Positions 44,823 through 54,721 are shown, counted from the first letter of the stretch. The stretch: DNA of 64,000 bases from Methanomicrobiaceae archaeon (GCA_016937345.1 JAFGWE010000046.1:1-64000), one strand, 5' to 3'. A program made the numbers and translations. The notes: generated by a model from the letters alone, not told the origin.

Positions 44823-46169
44823 TCAGACTCTGCCATAGGCGTCATCAAATCTTTCAATATCATCTTCGTCAAGGTATTCGCCTATCTGAACCTCTATTAC
44901 CTCAAGCGGAATTTTGCCTTTGTTTGCAAGCCTGTGAATAACACCTGCCGGAACATAAGTGCTTTCTCCACGTGAAAGGGTTTTTGTGCCTGAATTAACA
45001 GTAACTTCAGCACTTCCGCTGACAACAACCCAGTGCTCACTTCTGTGATAATGTTTCTGTAATGAAAGTATGCTTCCCGGTTTTACCGTAACTCTCTTTA
45101 TCTTAAAAAATTCACGGGATTCAAGAACGGTGTAAGAACCCCATGGCCGGTTGACTGTCAGATGATACTTTGCAATATCATCCCCCCTCTCCTGATAGAG
45201 TCTGACAATTTCCCTGACAGACTCGGTACTGTTAAGATCACATACTAAAAGTGCATCACCGGTATCTATGACAGCAGTATTGTTAATTCCGATAAGTGCA
45301 ACTTTTTTGTTGCCGGATGATACGAAATTTCCCGTTGAATTCAAAAATTCCGCATCGCCTGCATTTCCGTTCTCATCAGGAGTCTTCATCTCATACATGG
45401 ATTTAAAGCTTCCAAGATCACTCCAGAAACAGTCAAGCATAACAACCGCAATCTTTTCTGATCTTTCAAGAAGGCCGTAATCTATTGAGACTGAATCAAG
45501 CTTTTTATAATCCACCTCTTCAGAGGCAAATCCTGCTGCCATTCCCGGCTGATACCTCTCTGTTTCTGAAAGAAAAGTGCGGGATGAAAAGAAAAATATC
45601 CCGCTGTTCCATAGGTAGCCTGAAGAAACATATTTTTCTGCAAGCTTTAAATCCGGTTTTTCCTTGAACTCAGAGACTTCATATCCGGATTCAAGAGGTT
45701 TCCCGGGATTTATATATCCATAGCCGGTGTTCGGGCTGTCCGGTTTTATTCCAAAGACAACAATGTGATCTTTTGCAAGTTTTGCTGCCTTTTTAAAGAT
45801 ATCAACAGACTCATCAGATAGGACATGATCACTTGGAAAGACTATAATCTCACAATCATCATCGTCCCTGCAGATCTCTTTTACGCCCCACATAATTGCC
45901 GGTAGGGTATTTTTGCCAACGGGCTCCTTTAGAATATGATTTTCCGGAATTTCAAATCCGAGATCTTCTATCTGATTTTTGACAATAAACTGGTAAAGCT
46001 CGTTTGTTACAACGATTATCTCTTCGGGGCTGCTTAATTTCAGGGCTCGCAGAAAAGTATTCTGAAACAGGGAATTGCCATTGATATTCAGAAACTGCTT
46101 GGGATAATATTCACGTGACAGGGGCCACAGACGGGTGCCGGTCCCGCCTGCAAGAATGATTGTTTTCAT
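44823..46169 (-). CDS. manC: mannose-1-phosphate guanylyltransferase / mannose-6-phosphate isomerase
   Basis: 448 residues. N-terminal nucleotidyltransferase with GGTGTRLWPLSREYYPKQF and FPSDHVL. C-terminal cupin isomerase with RPWGSYTVLE, KPGSILSLQKHYHRSEHWVV and GGEST-type metal ligands. Makes GDP-mannose for surface glycans and protein glycosylation. Both halves are intact, so it is probably bifunctional. Confidence 0.93.
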   Translation of the reverse strand: MKTIILAGGTGTRLWPLSREYYPKQFLNINGNSLFQNTFLRALKLSSPEEIIVVTNELYQFIVKNQIEDLGFEIPENHILKEPVGKNTLPAIMWGVKEICRDDDDCEIIVFPSDHVLSDESVDIFKKAAKLAKDHIVVFGIKPDSPNTGYGYINPGKPLESGYEVSEFKEKPDLKLAEKYVSSGYLWNSGIFFFSSRTFLSETERYQPGMAAGFASEEVDYKKLDSVSIDYGLLERSEKIAVVMLDCFWSDLGSFKSMYEMKTPDENGNAGDAEFLNSTGNFVSSGNKKVALIGINNTAVIDTGDALLVCDLNSTESVREIVRLYQERGDDIAKYHLTVNRPWGSYTVLESREFFKIKRVTVKPGSILSLQKHYHRSEHWVVVSGSAEVTVNSGTKTLSRGESTYVPAGVIHRLANKGKIPLEVIEVQIGEYLDEDDIERFDDAYGRV

Positions 46170-46320
46170 ATTTATTCCACCAAATATCAGAAATTAATTT
46201 TACATGAACATTTTTATTAATACTGTTGAAGAGATATCAGTCGTTATTTTATTATTAATTTGTGAAAACATTTATTCCCTTCCGGACAATAATCACTTAA
46301 AAATGCAGGATTTAACAATT

Positions 46321-46713
46321 ATGAAAATTATTCCTAAAATGCCACACATTATGCTTGCTTTGATTATTATTTCAGCAATATTAATTTCCGGATGCACAAC
46401 AACGCAGTCAGGACAGACAGGTTCACGCAGCTTTGAACAAACCATATCACTCCCCGAACAGCACTACAGACCGGACGGGTCATGTTACTATACATCATTA
46501 ATAGACGTTAAAAATTCAGGGCAGGGGCCTGCAATGAATGTAATGATAAGATGTGCCTTAAAAGACCCGGTTACAGGAGATACTGTTGATAGTGAGAGCA
46601 GATTTTTTGAAGTAATAGATGAGGGCGATCATAAGGCGTTTACTGTAAGCCTGGATGGCGAATGTAACATGAACTATGCAATCGGAGTTGATGTAACAGA
46701 GGATTACAAATGA
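46321..46713 (+). CDS. hypothetical lipoprotein
   Basis: 130 residues from the ATG at 46321, chosen because the signal peptide then starts normally (MKIIPKM, hydrophobic stretch, lipobox ISGC at residues 22-25). The frame is open 39 codons further upstream. The mature part is beta-rich, with DVKNSGQGPAMNVMI recalling CARDB-like extracellular modules. Overlaps the next gene by ATGA. Confidence 0.7.
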   Translation: MKIIPKMPHIMLALIIISAILISGCTTTQSGQTGSRSFEQTISLPEQHYRPDGSCYYTSLIDVKNSGQGPAMNVMIRCALKDPVTGDTVDSESRFFEVIDEGDHKAFTVSLDGECNMNYAIGVDVTEDYK

Positions 46714-47375
46714 AGATCATCGGATTATGCGCAAGTCCAAGAGGCAAAAAAAGCAGCACAATGTCTCTTGTAAAACAGGGACTTTTGGGTTCGGAAAAAA
46801 AGGGGGCAAAAACAGAATTCATAAACCTCTGCAAAAAAGAGATTAAATTCTGCACTGGCTGCGGTGTATGCTACAAAAAAGGCAAATGTGTCCACAAGGA
46901 TGATTTTAAGGATATATTGGTGGCAATTTTAGAGAGCGACGGGATAATCCTGGGCTCTCCCAATTATATCAATTCCGTATCTGCACAGATGAAGGTATTT
47001 CTGGACAGACTTGCCGACTCCATTCACTGTCAGAGATTTAACGGAAAATACGGATTTTCGGTATCAACCGCAGGCGGTTCAAACTCAGGACTTGTTTGTG
47101 ATTATCTCAACAATACTCTTTTAATTCTCGGTGCAAATACTGTCGGAAAGATAAACATTGATATCGGAGCAAATCCCGACGGGTTTTCCGATGTAAAAGA
47201 CGAGGCTTTTTTAATGGGAGAGAAGCTTTTTGACGCAATTGAGAAAAAGGAGACCTGGCCTGAACAGGAAATGCTTCACACCGAGATGAGAGAAAGGATG
47301 AAATATATAATCACTCTCAACAAAGACGAGTGGCAATCCGAGTATGATTACTGGAAAAAACAGGGATGGCTCTGA
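46710..47375 (+). CDS. iron-sulfur flavoprotein (Isf-like NADPH-dependent FMN reductase)
   Basis: 221 residues. FMN-binding ASPRGKKSST, the compact cluster motif CTGCGVCYKKGKC (residues 48-60), SPNYINSVSAQMKVFLDRL and STAGG. This matches methanogen Isf proteins, which relay electrons or reduce O2/H2O2 in redox homeostasis. Translationally coupled to the lipoprotein upstream; whether that link is functional is unclear. Confidence 0.88.
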   Translation: MKIIGLCASPRGKKSSTMSLVKQGLLGSEKKGAKTEFINLCKKEIKFCTGCGVCYKKGKCVHKDDFKDILVAILESDGIILGSPNYINSVSAQMKVFLDRLADSIHCQRFNGKYGFSVSTAGGSNSGLVCDYLNNTLLILGANTVGKINIDIGANPDGFSDVKDEAFLMGEKLFDAIEKKETWPEQEMLHTEMRERMKYIITLNKDEWQSEYDYWKKQGWL

Positions 47376-47383
47376 TAAAAAGA

Positions 47384-47872
47384 TCACCGGTCAAATATTT
47401 TTTTAAGCCTTTTTTCCAGATTTAAAGAGTGTGTTCCTGTCCAGTAAAGCTTCCTGCACAAAGGGCACCACATGAATTTCAGCTCTTTTTTTTCAGACGG
47501 GGCGTAAGGAGTGTTATTAATATCATCCGAAGAGGCAGGCCGAAGAGATGTATTGCAGACAACGCATCTCTGCATACCAAGTGAATGCGAGCCGTCAATT
47601 AATCCTGCTAAAAAAAGCTGCTTTACCTGACAGAGCACATCATCAGACTTTAAAAGAACGGCAGAATAATTTTTACCTCTTTCTGCAAGCTCCCTGTCAC
47701 GTGTTAAAAGATATCGCCCTTCTTCTTTTGCAATATCTAAAAGAACAGTATCCTCACGGCTGTCCCCCGCAGTCAGAGAGACCGCACTCTTTGTATCATA
47801 TCCCATAAATCTGAGATAGCGGGTCAAAACGCCAAGCATTCTGTCTGTCAGAAAAAGATTCTCATCATTCAT
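47384..47872 (-). CDS. Mut7-C RNase domain protein (DUF82)
   Basis: 162 residues. PIN-like Mut7-C fold: FLTDRMLGVLTRYLRFMGYD, ILLTRDRELA-type motif (LLTRDRELAERG), then a zinc ribbon (RCVVCNTSL and MWCPLCRKLYWTGTH). Related eukaryotic domain occurs at the end of Mut-7 exonuclease. Predicted RNA-cleaving; target unknown. It converges on the flavoprotein gene with 8 bases between. Confidence 0.88.
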   Translation of the reverse strand: MNDENLFLTDRMLGVLTRYLRFMGYDTKSAVSLTAGDSREDTVLLDIAKEEGRYLLTRDRELAERGKNYSAVLLKSDDVLCQVKQLFLAGLIDGSHSLGMQRCVVCNTSLRPASSDDINNTPYAPSEKKELKFMWCPLCRKLYWTGTHSLNLEKRLKKIFDR

Positions 47873-47916
47873 TCCAAAATTGTATCCTTATTAATAATTT
47901 CATGAAATTCCTGTTA

Positions 47917-48924
47917 TCAGACCGAATTTACAACAGGTATCTCTGCACCGCATTTTTCGCAGATGTTACCTTTTAAGCTGACATTATTCTGTGTGAATCC
48001 ATGGCGTTCTATAAGGAGTGCCCCGCAGTTGTGGCACCATGTATTGCTAAAAGGATGGGATGCAACATTTCCAAGATAGGGATATCTGATTCCGGCAGCC
48101 TTTGCAAGCTGGTATGCTTTTTCGAGTGTTTTAATCGAAGTAGGGCCGATGTCAGTCATATTGTAATCCGGATGAAACCTTGTGAAATGAACAGGCGTGT
48201 CTTCACCGAGATTTTCATATATCCATCTTACGAGATTCTTTATCTCTTCATCAGAATCATTTATGCCCGGAATCAGAAGTGTTACTGTTTCTATGTGCAT
48301 ACCGCACTCTTTTGCCTTTATTGTCGCATCCAAAACAGGCTGAAGTTTTGCTTTACAGACTGTGCGATAGAAATCCTCTGTAAAGGCTTTTATATCAACC
48401 CTGAATGCATCAAGCATTCCGGAAAGTTCTGACACTGCATCTTCTGTCATATATCCATTTGTCACATAAATTGTGCCAAGACCTTCACGGCGTGCGATTG
48501 TTCCCATATCCATTGCATATTCATGCCAGATTGTAGGCTCGTTATATGTCCAGGCAATACTTTTGCAATGGTAATCTTTTGCCTTTAAAACACCCTTTTC
48601 AGGGCTTAGGGAATGAAGAAATCCTGCTGTTGTACACTGAGAAATCTCCCAGTTCTGGCAGTGGCTGCACTTAAAGTTGCATCCGATGCCGCCAAGCGAG
48701 TATACATTCGTTCCGGGAAGAAAATGATTTAGAGGCTTTTTTTCTATGGGATCTACAGCCTCAGCACTCACCTTTCCATAACTTTCAGCGTATAATATAC
48801 CGTTTCTGTTCATCCGGACTCCACAGATTCCTGTTTTTGTATCAGCAATTGTACACCTGTGGCTGCAGAGACCGCATCTTACAGAGTTGTTACCTTTTTT
48901 TTCGTAAAGCCGGCATTCATGCAT
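47917..48924 (-). CDS. amrS: AmmeMemoRadiSam system radical SAM enzyme
   Basis: 335 residues from the ATG at 48924. Cys-rich head RCGLCSHRCTIADTKTGICGVR, then the radical SAM motif CNFKCSHCQNW, AWTYNEPTIW and VTNGYMTEDA, typical of PflA-like AmrS proteins. The partner MEMO and AMMECR1 domains are not encoded nearby. C-terminal zinc-binding CHNCG and CEKCG. Substrate not established. Confidence 0.9.
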   Translation of the reverse strand: MHECRLYEKKGNNSVRCGLCSHRCTIADTKTGICGVRMNRNGILYAESYGKVSAEAVDPIEKKPLNHFLPGTNVYSLGGIGCNFKCSHCQNWEISQCTTAGFLHSLSPEKGVLKAKDYHCKSIAWTYNEPTIWHEYAMDMGTIARREGLGTIYVTNGYMTEDAVSELSGMLDAFRVDIKAFTEDFYRTVCKAKLQPVLDATIKAKECGMHIETVTLLIPGINDSDEEIKNLVRWIYENLGEDTPVHFTRFHPDYNMTDIGPTSIKTLEKAYQLAKAAGIRYPYLGNVASHPFSNTWCHNCGALLIERHGFTQNNVSLKGNICEKCGAEIPVVNSV

Positions 48925-49041
48925 TAAAAAAACCCCCACATAATGATTCTTTTTCTGCACTCATCAGTAATGATTATTCCCATGGTTTTGTGGATCTTTT
49001 AGAAAGAATATATGGTATTATAACCAAAGTTTAGTTCTGAT

Positions 49042-49746
49042 ATGAAAAAAATTGTAATATCACTTGGCGGCTCTATTCTTGTCCCTTCTCTTGAATCAAA
49101 TAATATTAAACAGTACTGTGATGTTCTGACTGAATTATCAAAAATTTATCAGGTCTTTGTAGTAATAGGCGGCGGGGGAGAGGCCAGAAGATATATTGGT
49201 ATTGCGCGCTCCCTTGAAATCGACGAGGCTACATCAGACGAACTTGGAATACTGATAACAAGAATAAATGCTTCACTTCTCTCCTGGGCAGTCGGCGGCT
49301 CAGCATATCCGGCTGTTGCAGAGAACTATACTGACGCCTTAAAATACGCTGAATCCGGCAAAATTGTAGTAATGGGCGGCGTTACACCCGGACAGACAAC
49401 AGATGCGGTATCTGCCGTTCTTGCAGAGAGAGTAAAAGCAGATCTCCTGATAAATCTGACATCAATAGACGGCATTTACTCCGAAGATCCTAAAAAGAAC
49501 AGCAATGCAACAAAATACGATTACATGACCCCTGATGAACTGATAAATATAGTCTCAGCCGGAAAGATGGGTGCGGGCTCAAACAATGTAATTGATCTTG
49601 TCGCTGCAAAAATAATCCAGAGAAGCGGGATACCCCTGATTGTTCTTGACGGAAACAATCCGAAAAACCTTACGGATGCACTTTTAAAGGGCAGTTTCTC
49701 CGGATCCTTTGTAAGCAACACAAAAAAAGATATTCTGCCGCTCTGA
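49042..49746 (+). CDS. pyrH: UMP kinase (archaeal type)
   Basis: 234 residues, amino-acid kinase fold: SLGGSILVP (phosphate loop), VIGGGGEARRYI, ATSDELGILITR, NLTSIDGIYSEDPKKN and GKMGAGSNNVIDL. Phosphorylates UMP to UDP. Length and the short N-terminus are typical of the archaeal enzyme. Confidence 0.95.
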   Translation: MKKIVISLGGSILVPSLESNNIKQYCDVLTELSKIYQVFVVIGGGGEARRYIGIARSLEIDEATSDELGILITRINASLLSWAVGGSAYPAVAENYTDALKYAESGKIVVMGGVTPGQTTDAVSAVLAERVKADLLINLTSIDGIYSEDPKKNSNATKYDYMTPDELINIVSAGKMGAGSNNVIDLVAAKIIQRSGIPLIVLDGNNPKNLTDALLKGSFSGSFVSNTKKDILPL

Positions 49747-49810
49747 TACATTTTCAATATTAAATCGGCACATTTTTTAATATCACAGTGGAATATATGA
49801 TGTCACAAAC

Positions 49811-49885
49811 GGGGTAGTAGGGTAGCCTGGTCCATCCTAGAGCGTTTGGGACGCTTTGACGGCAGTTCGAATCTGCCCTACCCCA
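49811..49885 (+). tRNA. tRNA-Pro (TGG)
   Basis: The acceptor GGGGTAG pairs with CTACCCC, discriminator A. The anticodon arm GAGCG-TTTGGGA-CGCTT puts TGG at 34-36. The D arm GGGTAGCCTGGTCCATCCT is the archaeal tRNA-Pro pattern, and the T loop is TTCGAAT. No intron, no encoded CCA. Located just before nth. Confidence 0.95.
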
Positions 49886-49903
49886 TTTAAGTGGTTTTCT
49901 TTT

Positions 49904-50557
49904 ATGCAGACTGAAAAAGCTTGCAGAATATATTCAGTTCTTAAAAAAATCTACATCAGTAAGGATACAAATCTTTGTTTTCTTGAGTTTGAAAACCCGT
50001 TTCAGATTCTTGTAATGACAGTTCTCTCTGCACAGACAACAGATAAAACTGTAAATATAGTAAAAAAAGAACTTTTTAAAAGATATCCAGACTGTAAAAG
50101 CCTTGCAGAAGCGGATATAATTGATGTTGAAAGAATAATCAAGAGCACCGGATTTTATCACTCCAAGGCAAAAAACATAATAGCGGCATCAAAACTTTTA
50201 TGCAGCGATTTCAAGGGCACTGTCCCGGATAAAATAGAAGAGCTCGTAAAACTCCCGGGTGTCGGGAGAAAGACTGCAAATATTGTTCTGAACCACGCTT
50301 ATGGATTAAATGAGGGAATTGCGGTTGACACACATGTAAAAAGGGTTGCTTTTCGTCTGGGGATGACAGAAAACACGGACCCGGATAAAATAGAGAAGGA
50401 TCTGACCGCACTTCTTCCAAAAAAAGTCTGGGGAGAGATAAATTTTCTTTTAATTTCGCATGGAAGAGCGGTTTGTGATGCAAGAAAACCTGCATGTGAT
50501 ATTTGTGAGATTAAGGATTTATGCAGGTATTATGAAGAAAAGAATACGGCAGACTGA
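49904..50557 (+). CDS. nth: endonuclease III (DNA glycosylase/AP lyase)
   Basis: 217 residues from the ATG at 49904, which lies after the tRNA; an upstream in-frame start would overlap the tRNA and is rejected. Helix-hairpin-helix LPGVGRKTANIVL with the catalytic Lys, catalytic Asp in VDTHVKRVA, and the [4Fe-4S] loop CDARKPACDICEIKDLC. Removes oxidised pyrimidines. Confidence 0.95.
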   Translation: MQTEKACRIYSVLKKIYISKDTNLCFLEFENPFQILVMTVLSAQTTDKTVNIVKKELFKRYPDCKSLAEADIIDVERIIKSTGFYHSKAKNIIAASKLLCSDFKGTVPDKIEELVKLPGVGRKTANIVLNHAYGLNEGIAVDTHVKRVAFRLGMTENTDPDKIEKDLTALLPKKVWGEINFLLISHGRAVCDARKPACDICEIKDLCRYYEEKNTAD

Positions 50558-50596
50558 GAAATTTTTAGAATAAAATAAAAAAAATATAGTTTTTCT

Positions 50597-51643
50597 TTAG
50601 CTGTTCTCCAGATATGCCGCAATTCTTTCGCCGACATTCTGTTCAAGGTTTCTGTACCAGAATGCATAGTCATAGCGGTGATAGACGCCTTCCGGATACG
50701 AGCCGATGTCCAGATTCTCACCTTTTGGAATTGTTGTGGTCAGTGCACCTGTTTCCATGTTAATCTGTGCATCAGAGTAATTTACAACCTCACGCAGAAA
50801 CTCTCCTGTTGCATCATCATAAAATCTTGCACCGAGATTTTCGGAGGCGTTTGCGTATGTGGAATCAGTCTTCCAGTTCAAAGGATTGATGCAGTGTGCA
50901 CCCTCCATAAGCATCGGCCCGCCAACCGAGGTTGGAGACTGTGTATTGTAGGTTATTACAACTCCGGTGTCATCGCGGCCTTCTGCGGCGGCAACTCCTG
51001 CCTTTTTAAGATCATCATCTGTTACCGTGTATCCAATCAGGTATGCTGCAACCATTTGGCTGCGGAGTTCTTCATCGTCTCCGAAACGGTTTTTTATGAG
51101 TTCAATAAGCGCCATTGTTCCCTGGCTGTGGCCTGCGAGTATAAAAGGACGGCCTTCGTTTAAGTTCTCAATATAGTAGTCAAACGCTGCCGAAACATCC
51201 TCTGCACCCTGTTTAAACTCCGCGGTATCGGTTGCAAGTGCACACCCGGACATATCAACGCCGGTTGTCATCTGGCGGTAATACGGTGCAAAAATGTTTG
51301 CATTCGATTCATAGACACTTGCCTGTGCTTTGAGAATACCCTGTGCAAGAGCCCGGTCAGTATCATCTGAAATCAGCATTGAGCCGGATTCATTGCTGCT
51401 TACCGTCGGATATACATAGAATACGTCCACCTCTTTTTCTGGTTTTGGCTGTGAAAGCCAGTTATATGTGTCTGAATAATCGATCTCATAACCTGCGGAG
51501 GTATTATCCGATAAAGCAGAAGCCTCATCAGCCGGCGGATTATTGCTGTTTACACATCCGCATGCAATTACCAGACCAAACAGCATGACTGCAAGAATAA
51601 AAGGAATTTTTTTAATACTTTTTTTGATATTAAAACTGCCCAT
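50597..51643 (-). CDS. DUF3089 alpha/beta-hydrolase-like lipoprotein
   Basis: 348 residues from the ATG at 51643. Basic N-terminus, hydrophobic stretch and a Cys in a lipobox-like context (VIACGC). The DUF3089 core shows VFYVYPTVSSN, IFAPYYRQMT, AGHSQGTMALIELI (nucleophile Ser) and NTQSPTSVG. Exported and membrane-anchored; lipase or esterase activity is inferred. Converges on nth with a 39-base gap. Confidence 0.85.
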   Translation of the reverse strand: MGSFNIKKSIKKIPFILAVMLFGLVIACGCVNSNNPPADEASALSDNTSAGYEIDYSDTYNWLSQPKPEKEVDVFYVYPTVSSNESGSMLISDDTDRALAQGILKAQASVYESNANIFAPYYRQMTTGVDMSGCALATDTAEFKQGAEDVSAAFDYYIENLNEGRPFILAGHSQGTMALIELIKNRFGDDEELRSQMVAAYLIGYTVTDDDLKKAGVAAAEGRDDTGVVITYNTQSPTSVGGPMLMEGAHCINPLNWKTDSTYANASENLGARFYDDATGEFLREVVNYSDAQINMETGALTTTIPKGENLDIGSYPEGVYHRYDYAFWYRNLEQNVGERIAAYLENS

Positions 51644-51800
51644 AATCAAAATTTGATTGTCATGACACTAAAATATAGTCATTTGAAGGCTTTTAATAAA
51701 TCACATCTCCAAAAAAAAAAACGTTTTTAAAGCATATTCTGAGAGAAAAACAGTAAAAAAAGGAAGAATTCAGGTAAAATTTAAAGGGGAATACAGCCTT

Positions 51801-52982
51801 TCAGATAAAAACTGATGCGTATAAGAAATAAACAATTCCGGAGACGACTGCCGCACAGGGTATTGTCAAAAACCATGCCGCAACAATTTCACGGACATTG
51901 CTCCACCTGACAGCAGATGCATAGCCCCTTGTAATTCCGGCACCCATAATTGACCCGCTTATCGCATGGGTTGTTGAGACAGGAACACCAAAGGATGTCA
52001 TAAGGGCTAAAACAGCACTTCCGGCCGCAGATGCCGAAAGCCCCTGATAAGGTCTTATTTTTGTTATTTTATTCGCCATCTTATCAATGACTTTCCATCC
52101 GCCAAGCAGTGTCCCGAGAGATATGGCAAGGCAGGATGAGAGAATAACCCATATGGGAACCTCAAATGTGGCGATGATTCCTGACGCAAAGAGCATTGCA
52201 GTAATCATTCCCATGGCATTTTGCGCATCATTTGCACCATGACCAATAGCCTGAAGGGCGCCTGTCAGTATCTGAAACGGCCTGAATCCTTTTTCAATCT
52301 TTTTCGGCGATTTATTCCTGAAAATTCTCATAATAATAATTCCAAGAGTAAATGCAGACACCATACCAAGCATCGGCGAGACCACAATAAAGACAATAAC
52401 TGCAAAAATTCCTGTTACTGCAAGAGTCCCTGTAATTATCAGAAGAGGAACGGTTATTGAAATGCCGGCAAGAAAAGAGATTGCAAGATACTTTTTCCAG
52501 TCATCTCCCTGATAAATGCCCACAAGCACAAACAGTCCTGAAACCAAAATTCCGCCTGCAATTGCGTAAATAAAGAGCATCACAACAGAGGTAAGTTCAG
52601 GCCAGATTATTGCACCCATACCGCCCATTACAATTCCGGCGCCAAGAAGTCCGCCCACAAGGGCATGACTGCTTGATACAGGTACACCAAAATATGAAGC
52701 GAGAAATACCCAGAGGACTGCACCGACCATTGCGGCAAGGATAAGATTTGTTGTAAGAAAAGATGACTCGACAATTCCCTTGCCTATGGTTTTGGCTATT
52801 GCTGTCGAGAATAATAAAGGGCCTACCATGTTGAAAAACGCTGCAAGCATTACTGCCTTAAACGGAGTGAGTGCCTTTGTTGCAACAACGGTTGCAATTG
52901 AGTTTGCGGCATCGTTGAGCCCGTTTACAAAATTAAACAGTAGGGCGAGCGTTATCCCGATAATTATTACTATTATATCCAT
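51801..52982 (-). CDS. pitA: inorganic phosphate transporter, PiT family
   Basis: 393 residues, about 10-11 membrane segments. The two PiT signature repeats are present: GLNDAANSIATVVATKAL near the N-terminus and GHGANDAQNAMGMI in the second half. GVPVSSSHALVGG and GVPVSTTHAISGSIMGAG are the paired re-entrant motifs. Low-affinity cation-phosphate symport. It follows a DUF47 gene by 6 bases, the usual pairing. Confidence 0.95.
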   Translation of the reverse strand: MDIIVIIIGITLALLFNFVNGLNDAANSIATVVATKALTPFKAVMLAAFFNMVGPLLFSTAIAKTIGKGIVESSFLTTNLILAAMVGAVLWVFLASYFGVPVSSSHALVGGLLGAGIVMGGMGAIIWPELTSVVMLFIYAIAGGILVSGLFVLVGIYQGDDWKKYLAISFLAGISITVPLLIITGTLAVTGIFAVIVFIVVSPMLGMVSAFTLGIIIMRIFRNKSPKKIEKGFRPFQILTGALQAIGHGANDAQNAMGMITAMLFASGIIATFEVPIWVILSSCLAISLGTLLGGWKVIDKMANKITKIRPYQGLSASAAGSAVLALMTSFGVPVSTTHAISGSIMGAGITRGYASAVRWSNVREIVAAWFLTIPCAAVVSGIVYFLYASVFI

Positions 52983-52988
52983 GATTTA

Positions 52989-53618
52989 TCAGGTATGTTT
53001 AATAGCAATATCGCCAAGGACATTTGCTACATCCTCACATCGGTCTGTTGTGGCCTCAAGCGTCTCATAAATATCCTTTAGTTTTACGATTCTTATTGCA
53101 TCATTGGTCCTGAAAAGCTCCTGTAAGGCAATTGCCAAAATATCATCCGCGAGGTTTTCAAGGCGGTTTACTTCAATGCAGTGCTCTTCAATCTTCTTTG
53201 GATTTTTAAGATTCCTGATCTCCAAAACAGCCTTTTCAAGCTCTTCTGCCTGCATATGGATTAGTTTTGTTGATTCAAGCATGTATTTGTCAGTTGAGCC
53301 GATGTCATAGAAAAACATCTTTCTGGCAGTATCATCAATTGAGTCGATGATATCATCAAGTCCTGATGCAAGACGGGAGATCTCCTCAGGTTCAATAGGG
53401 GTTATGAAACTCTTGTTTAAAAGCTGATATATGGAATGTGTAATGTCGTCTCCGGCATGCTCATAGGTTTTCATCTTATGGCACTGGTTTTTGATGTCAT
53501 CAAAGTTCTCAGTCATATAATGGAGATGTGTCGCAGCTTTTTTCAAAGTTTCAGCCTGCTGCTCAAACAGATCAAAAAAATGCTTGTCCTGGGGGATTAG
53601 CCAGTCTTTCAAACTCAA
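52989..53618 (-). CDS. DUF47/PhoU-like regulator of phosphate transport
   Basis: 209 residues, all-helical PhoU-like protein with EHAGDDITHSIYQLLN, ASGLDDIIDSIDDTARK and NRLENLADDILAIALQ, whose acidic repeats bind metal clusters in this family. It starts at TTG 53618 with a good SD (AGGTGAT) upstream. Co-transcribed with the PiT transporter and thought to modulate it. Confidence 0.92.
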   Translation of the reverse strand: MSLKDWLIPQDKHFFDLFEQQAETLKKAATHLHYMTENFDDIKNQCHKMKTYEHAGDDITHSIYQLLNKSFITPIEPEEISRLASGLDDIIDSIDDTARKMFFYDIGSTDKYMLESTKLIHMQAEELEKAVLEIRNLKNPKKIEEHCIEVNRLENLADDILAIALQELFRTNDAIRIVKLKDIYETLEATTDRCEDVANVLGDIAIKHT

Positions 53619-53803
53619 TTAAGGATCACCTATACTGTTACTTATCCACCTCACAGGAAAAAGACTTTTTGAAAGAAGAACCCCGGTTCGGGAAATTATT
53701 GCCTGGTGAGAAACAGGATTCTCAGACTTCCAAATCAATAATGTATTCAAAATTATATTCAAAACAGATTCATGCAGAAAAAGAACACAGCCTGCAGACT
53801 ATT

Positions 53804-53839
53804 TAGAAATAATAGAAATAATAGAAATAATTGAAATAA
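53804..53839 (+). repeat. 9-base tandem repeat, TAGAAATAA x 3 plus one variant
   Basis: Three exact copies of TAGAAATAA and one TTGAAATAA in a row, in the 252-base gap between the DUF47 gene and tRNA-Ala. Probably a replication-slippage microsatellite. Nothing else is visible in that gap. Confidence 0.7.
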
Positions 53840-53870
53840 TCAAAATATAAAAATTATTAGAGGAAAAGAA

Positions 53871-53942
53871 TGGACTGGGCGGGAATTGAACCCGCGGCCT
53901 CTACCATGCCAAGGTAGCGATCTTCCCCTGATCTACCAGCCC
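53871..53942 (-). tRNA. tRNA-Ala (GGC)
   Basis: On the minus strand the acceptor GGGCTGG pairs with CCAGTCC (one G-T pair). The anticodon arm CTACC-TTGGCAT-GGTAG gives GGC. The T arm is GCGGG-TTCAATT-CCCGC. No intron, no encoded CCA. Confidence 0.95.
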
Positions 53943-54059
53943 GTTATAACTGCCTTATGATATAGGCATGTAAATAATAAATATAGTTTCGTTTTATCTC
54001 CGCTGGAAAATGCATAAAAACAATCATATTTAATGCAATTCACCTGAAAACAGATAAGT

Positions 54060-54623
54060 GTGAAAGAGATATACAGACAGTTTTCGCATCTGCTGTTCGG
54101 GCTTTTAATATGTGCATTCATATATTTTGCAGATACACAGATTGCACTCTATACCTTTGTTGCCGTGATATTCATAGGAGTTATTATCGCAGATGCAGTA
54201 TCGAGAGGAATAAAAATTCCGCTTTTCTCATATCTTATCGACAAGCTTGAAAGAGAGGGCTCCTTTCCGGGAAAAGGCGCCCTGTTCTTCTTTGTCGGAG
54301 TCCTGTTCTGCCTGCAGTTTTTTGGAAGCGAAATTACAATAACATCAATAATTGTCCTTTCTGTTCTTGACAGTGTGACAACAGTTGCGGGAGTGAATTT
54401 CGGAAAAACAAAAATATTCGGTAAAAAAACACTTGAAGGAACACTTGCGGGAATATTTGCATCCGCAGCTGTTCTTTTAATATTTACATCCCCCGTAACC
54501 GCCATTTTATTATCAGTTGTTGCAGGAATAACCGAACTTTTATCTCCGGTTGATGACAATCTGACAATCCCCCTGACGGTGTGCATCATACTTGCACTGA
54601 CAGGCCTGGCACCTGTTTTTTAA
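54060..54623 (+). CDS. polyprenol/diacylglycerol kinase-like membrane protein
   Basis: 187 residues, about six membrane segments. LEREGSFPGKGALFFFVG and DSVTTVAGVNFGKTKIFGKKTLEGTLAG match the CTP-dependent dolichol/phytol kinase (SEC59/DGK1/VTE5) signature. A role in recycling archaeal polyprenols or geranylgeraniol is likely by family. GTG start at 54060. Confidence 0.82.
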   Translation: MKEIYRQFSHLLFGLLICAFIYFADTQIALYTFVAVIFIGVIIADAVSRGIKIPLFSYLIDKLEREGSFPGKGALFFFVGVLFCLQFFGSEITITSIIVLSVLDSVTTVAGVNFGKTKIFGKKTLEGTLAGIFASAAVLLIFTSPVTAILLSVVAGITELLSPVDDNLTIPLTVCIILALTGLAPVF

Positions 54624-54721
54624 AAAACAGACCTTTTTTATTCTAAAATTAAAACTGATATCTTTTTAGAGAGCCAAACCTGCACAAAACCTAAACATAT
54701 TGATAGCAATACTAAAATCTG

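Noticed and set aside
53528-53806. 92-residue plus-strand frame
   Set aside because: Its first third is antisense to the DUF47 gene and the rest has no recognisable features.
53804-53839. Tandem 9-base repeat as a CRISPR or phage attachment site
   Set aside because: Units are too short and have no spacers; no integrase or cas genes are present near tRNA-Ala.
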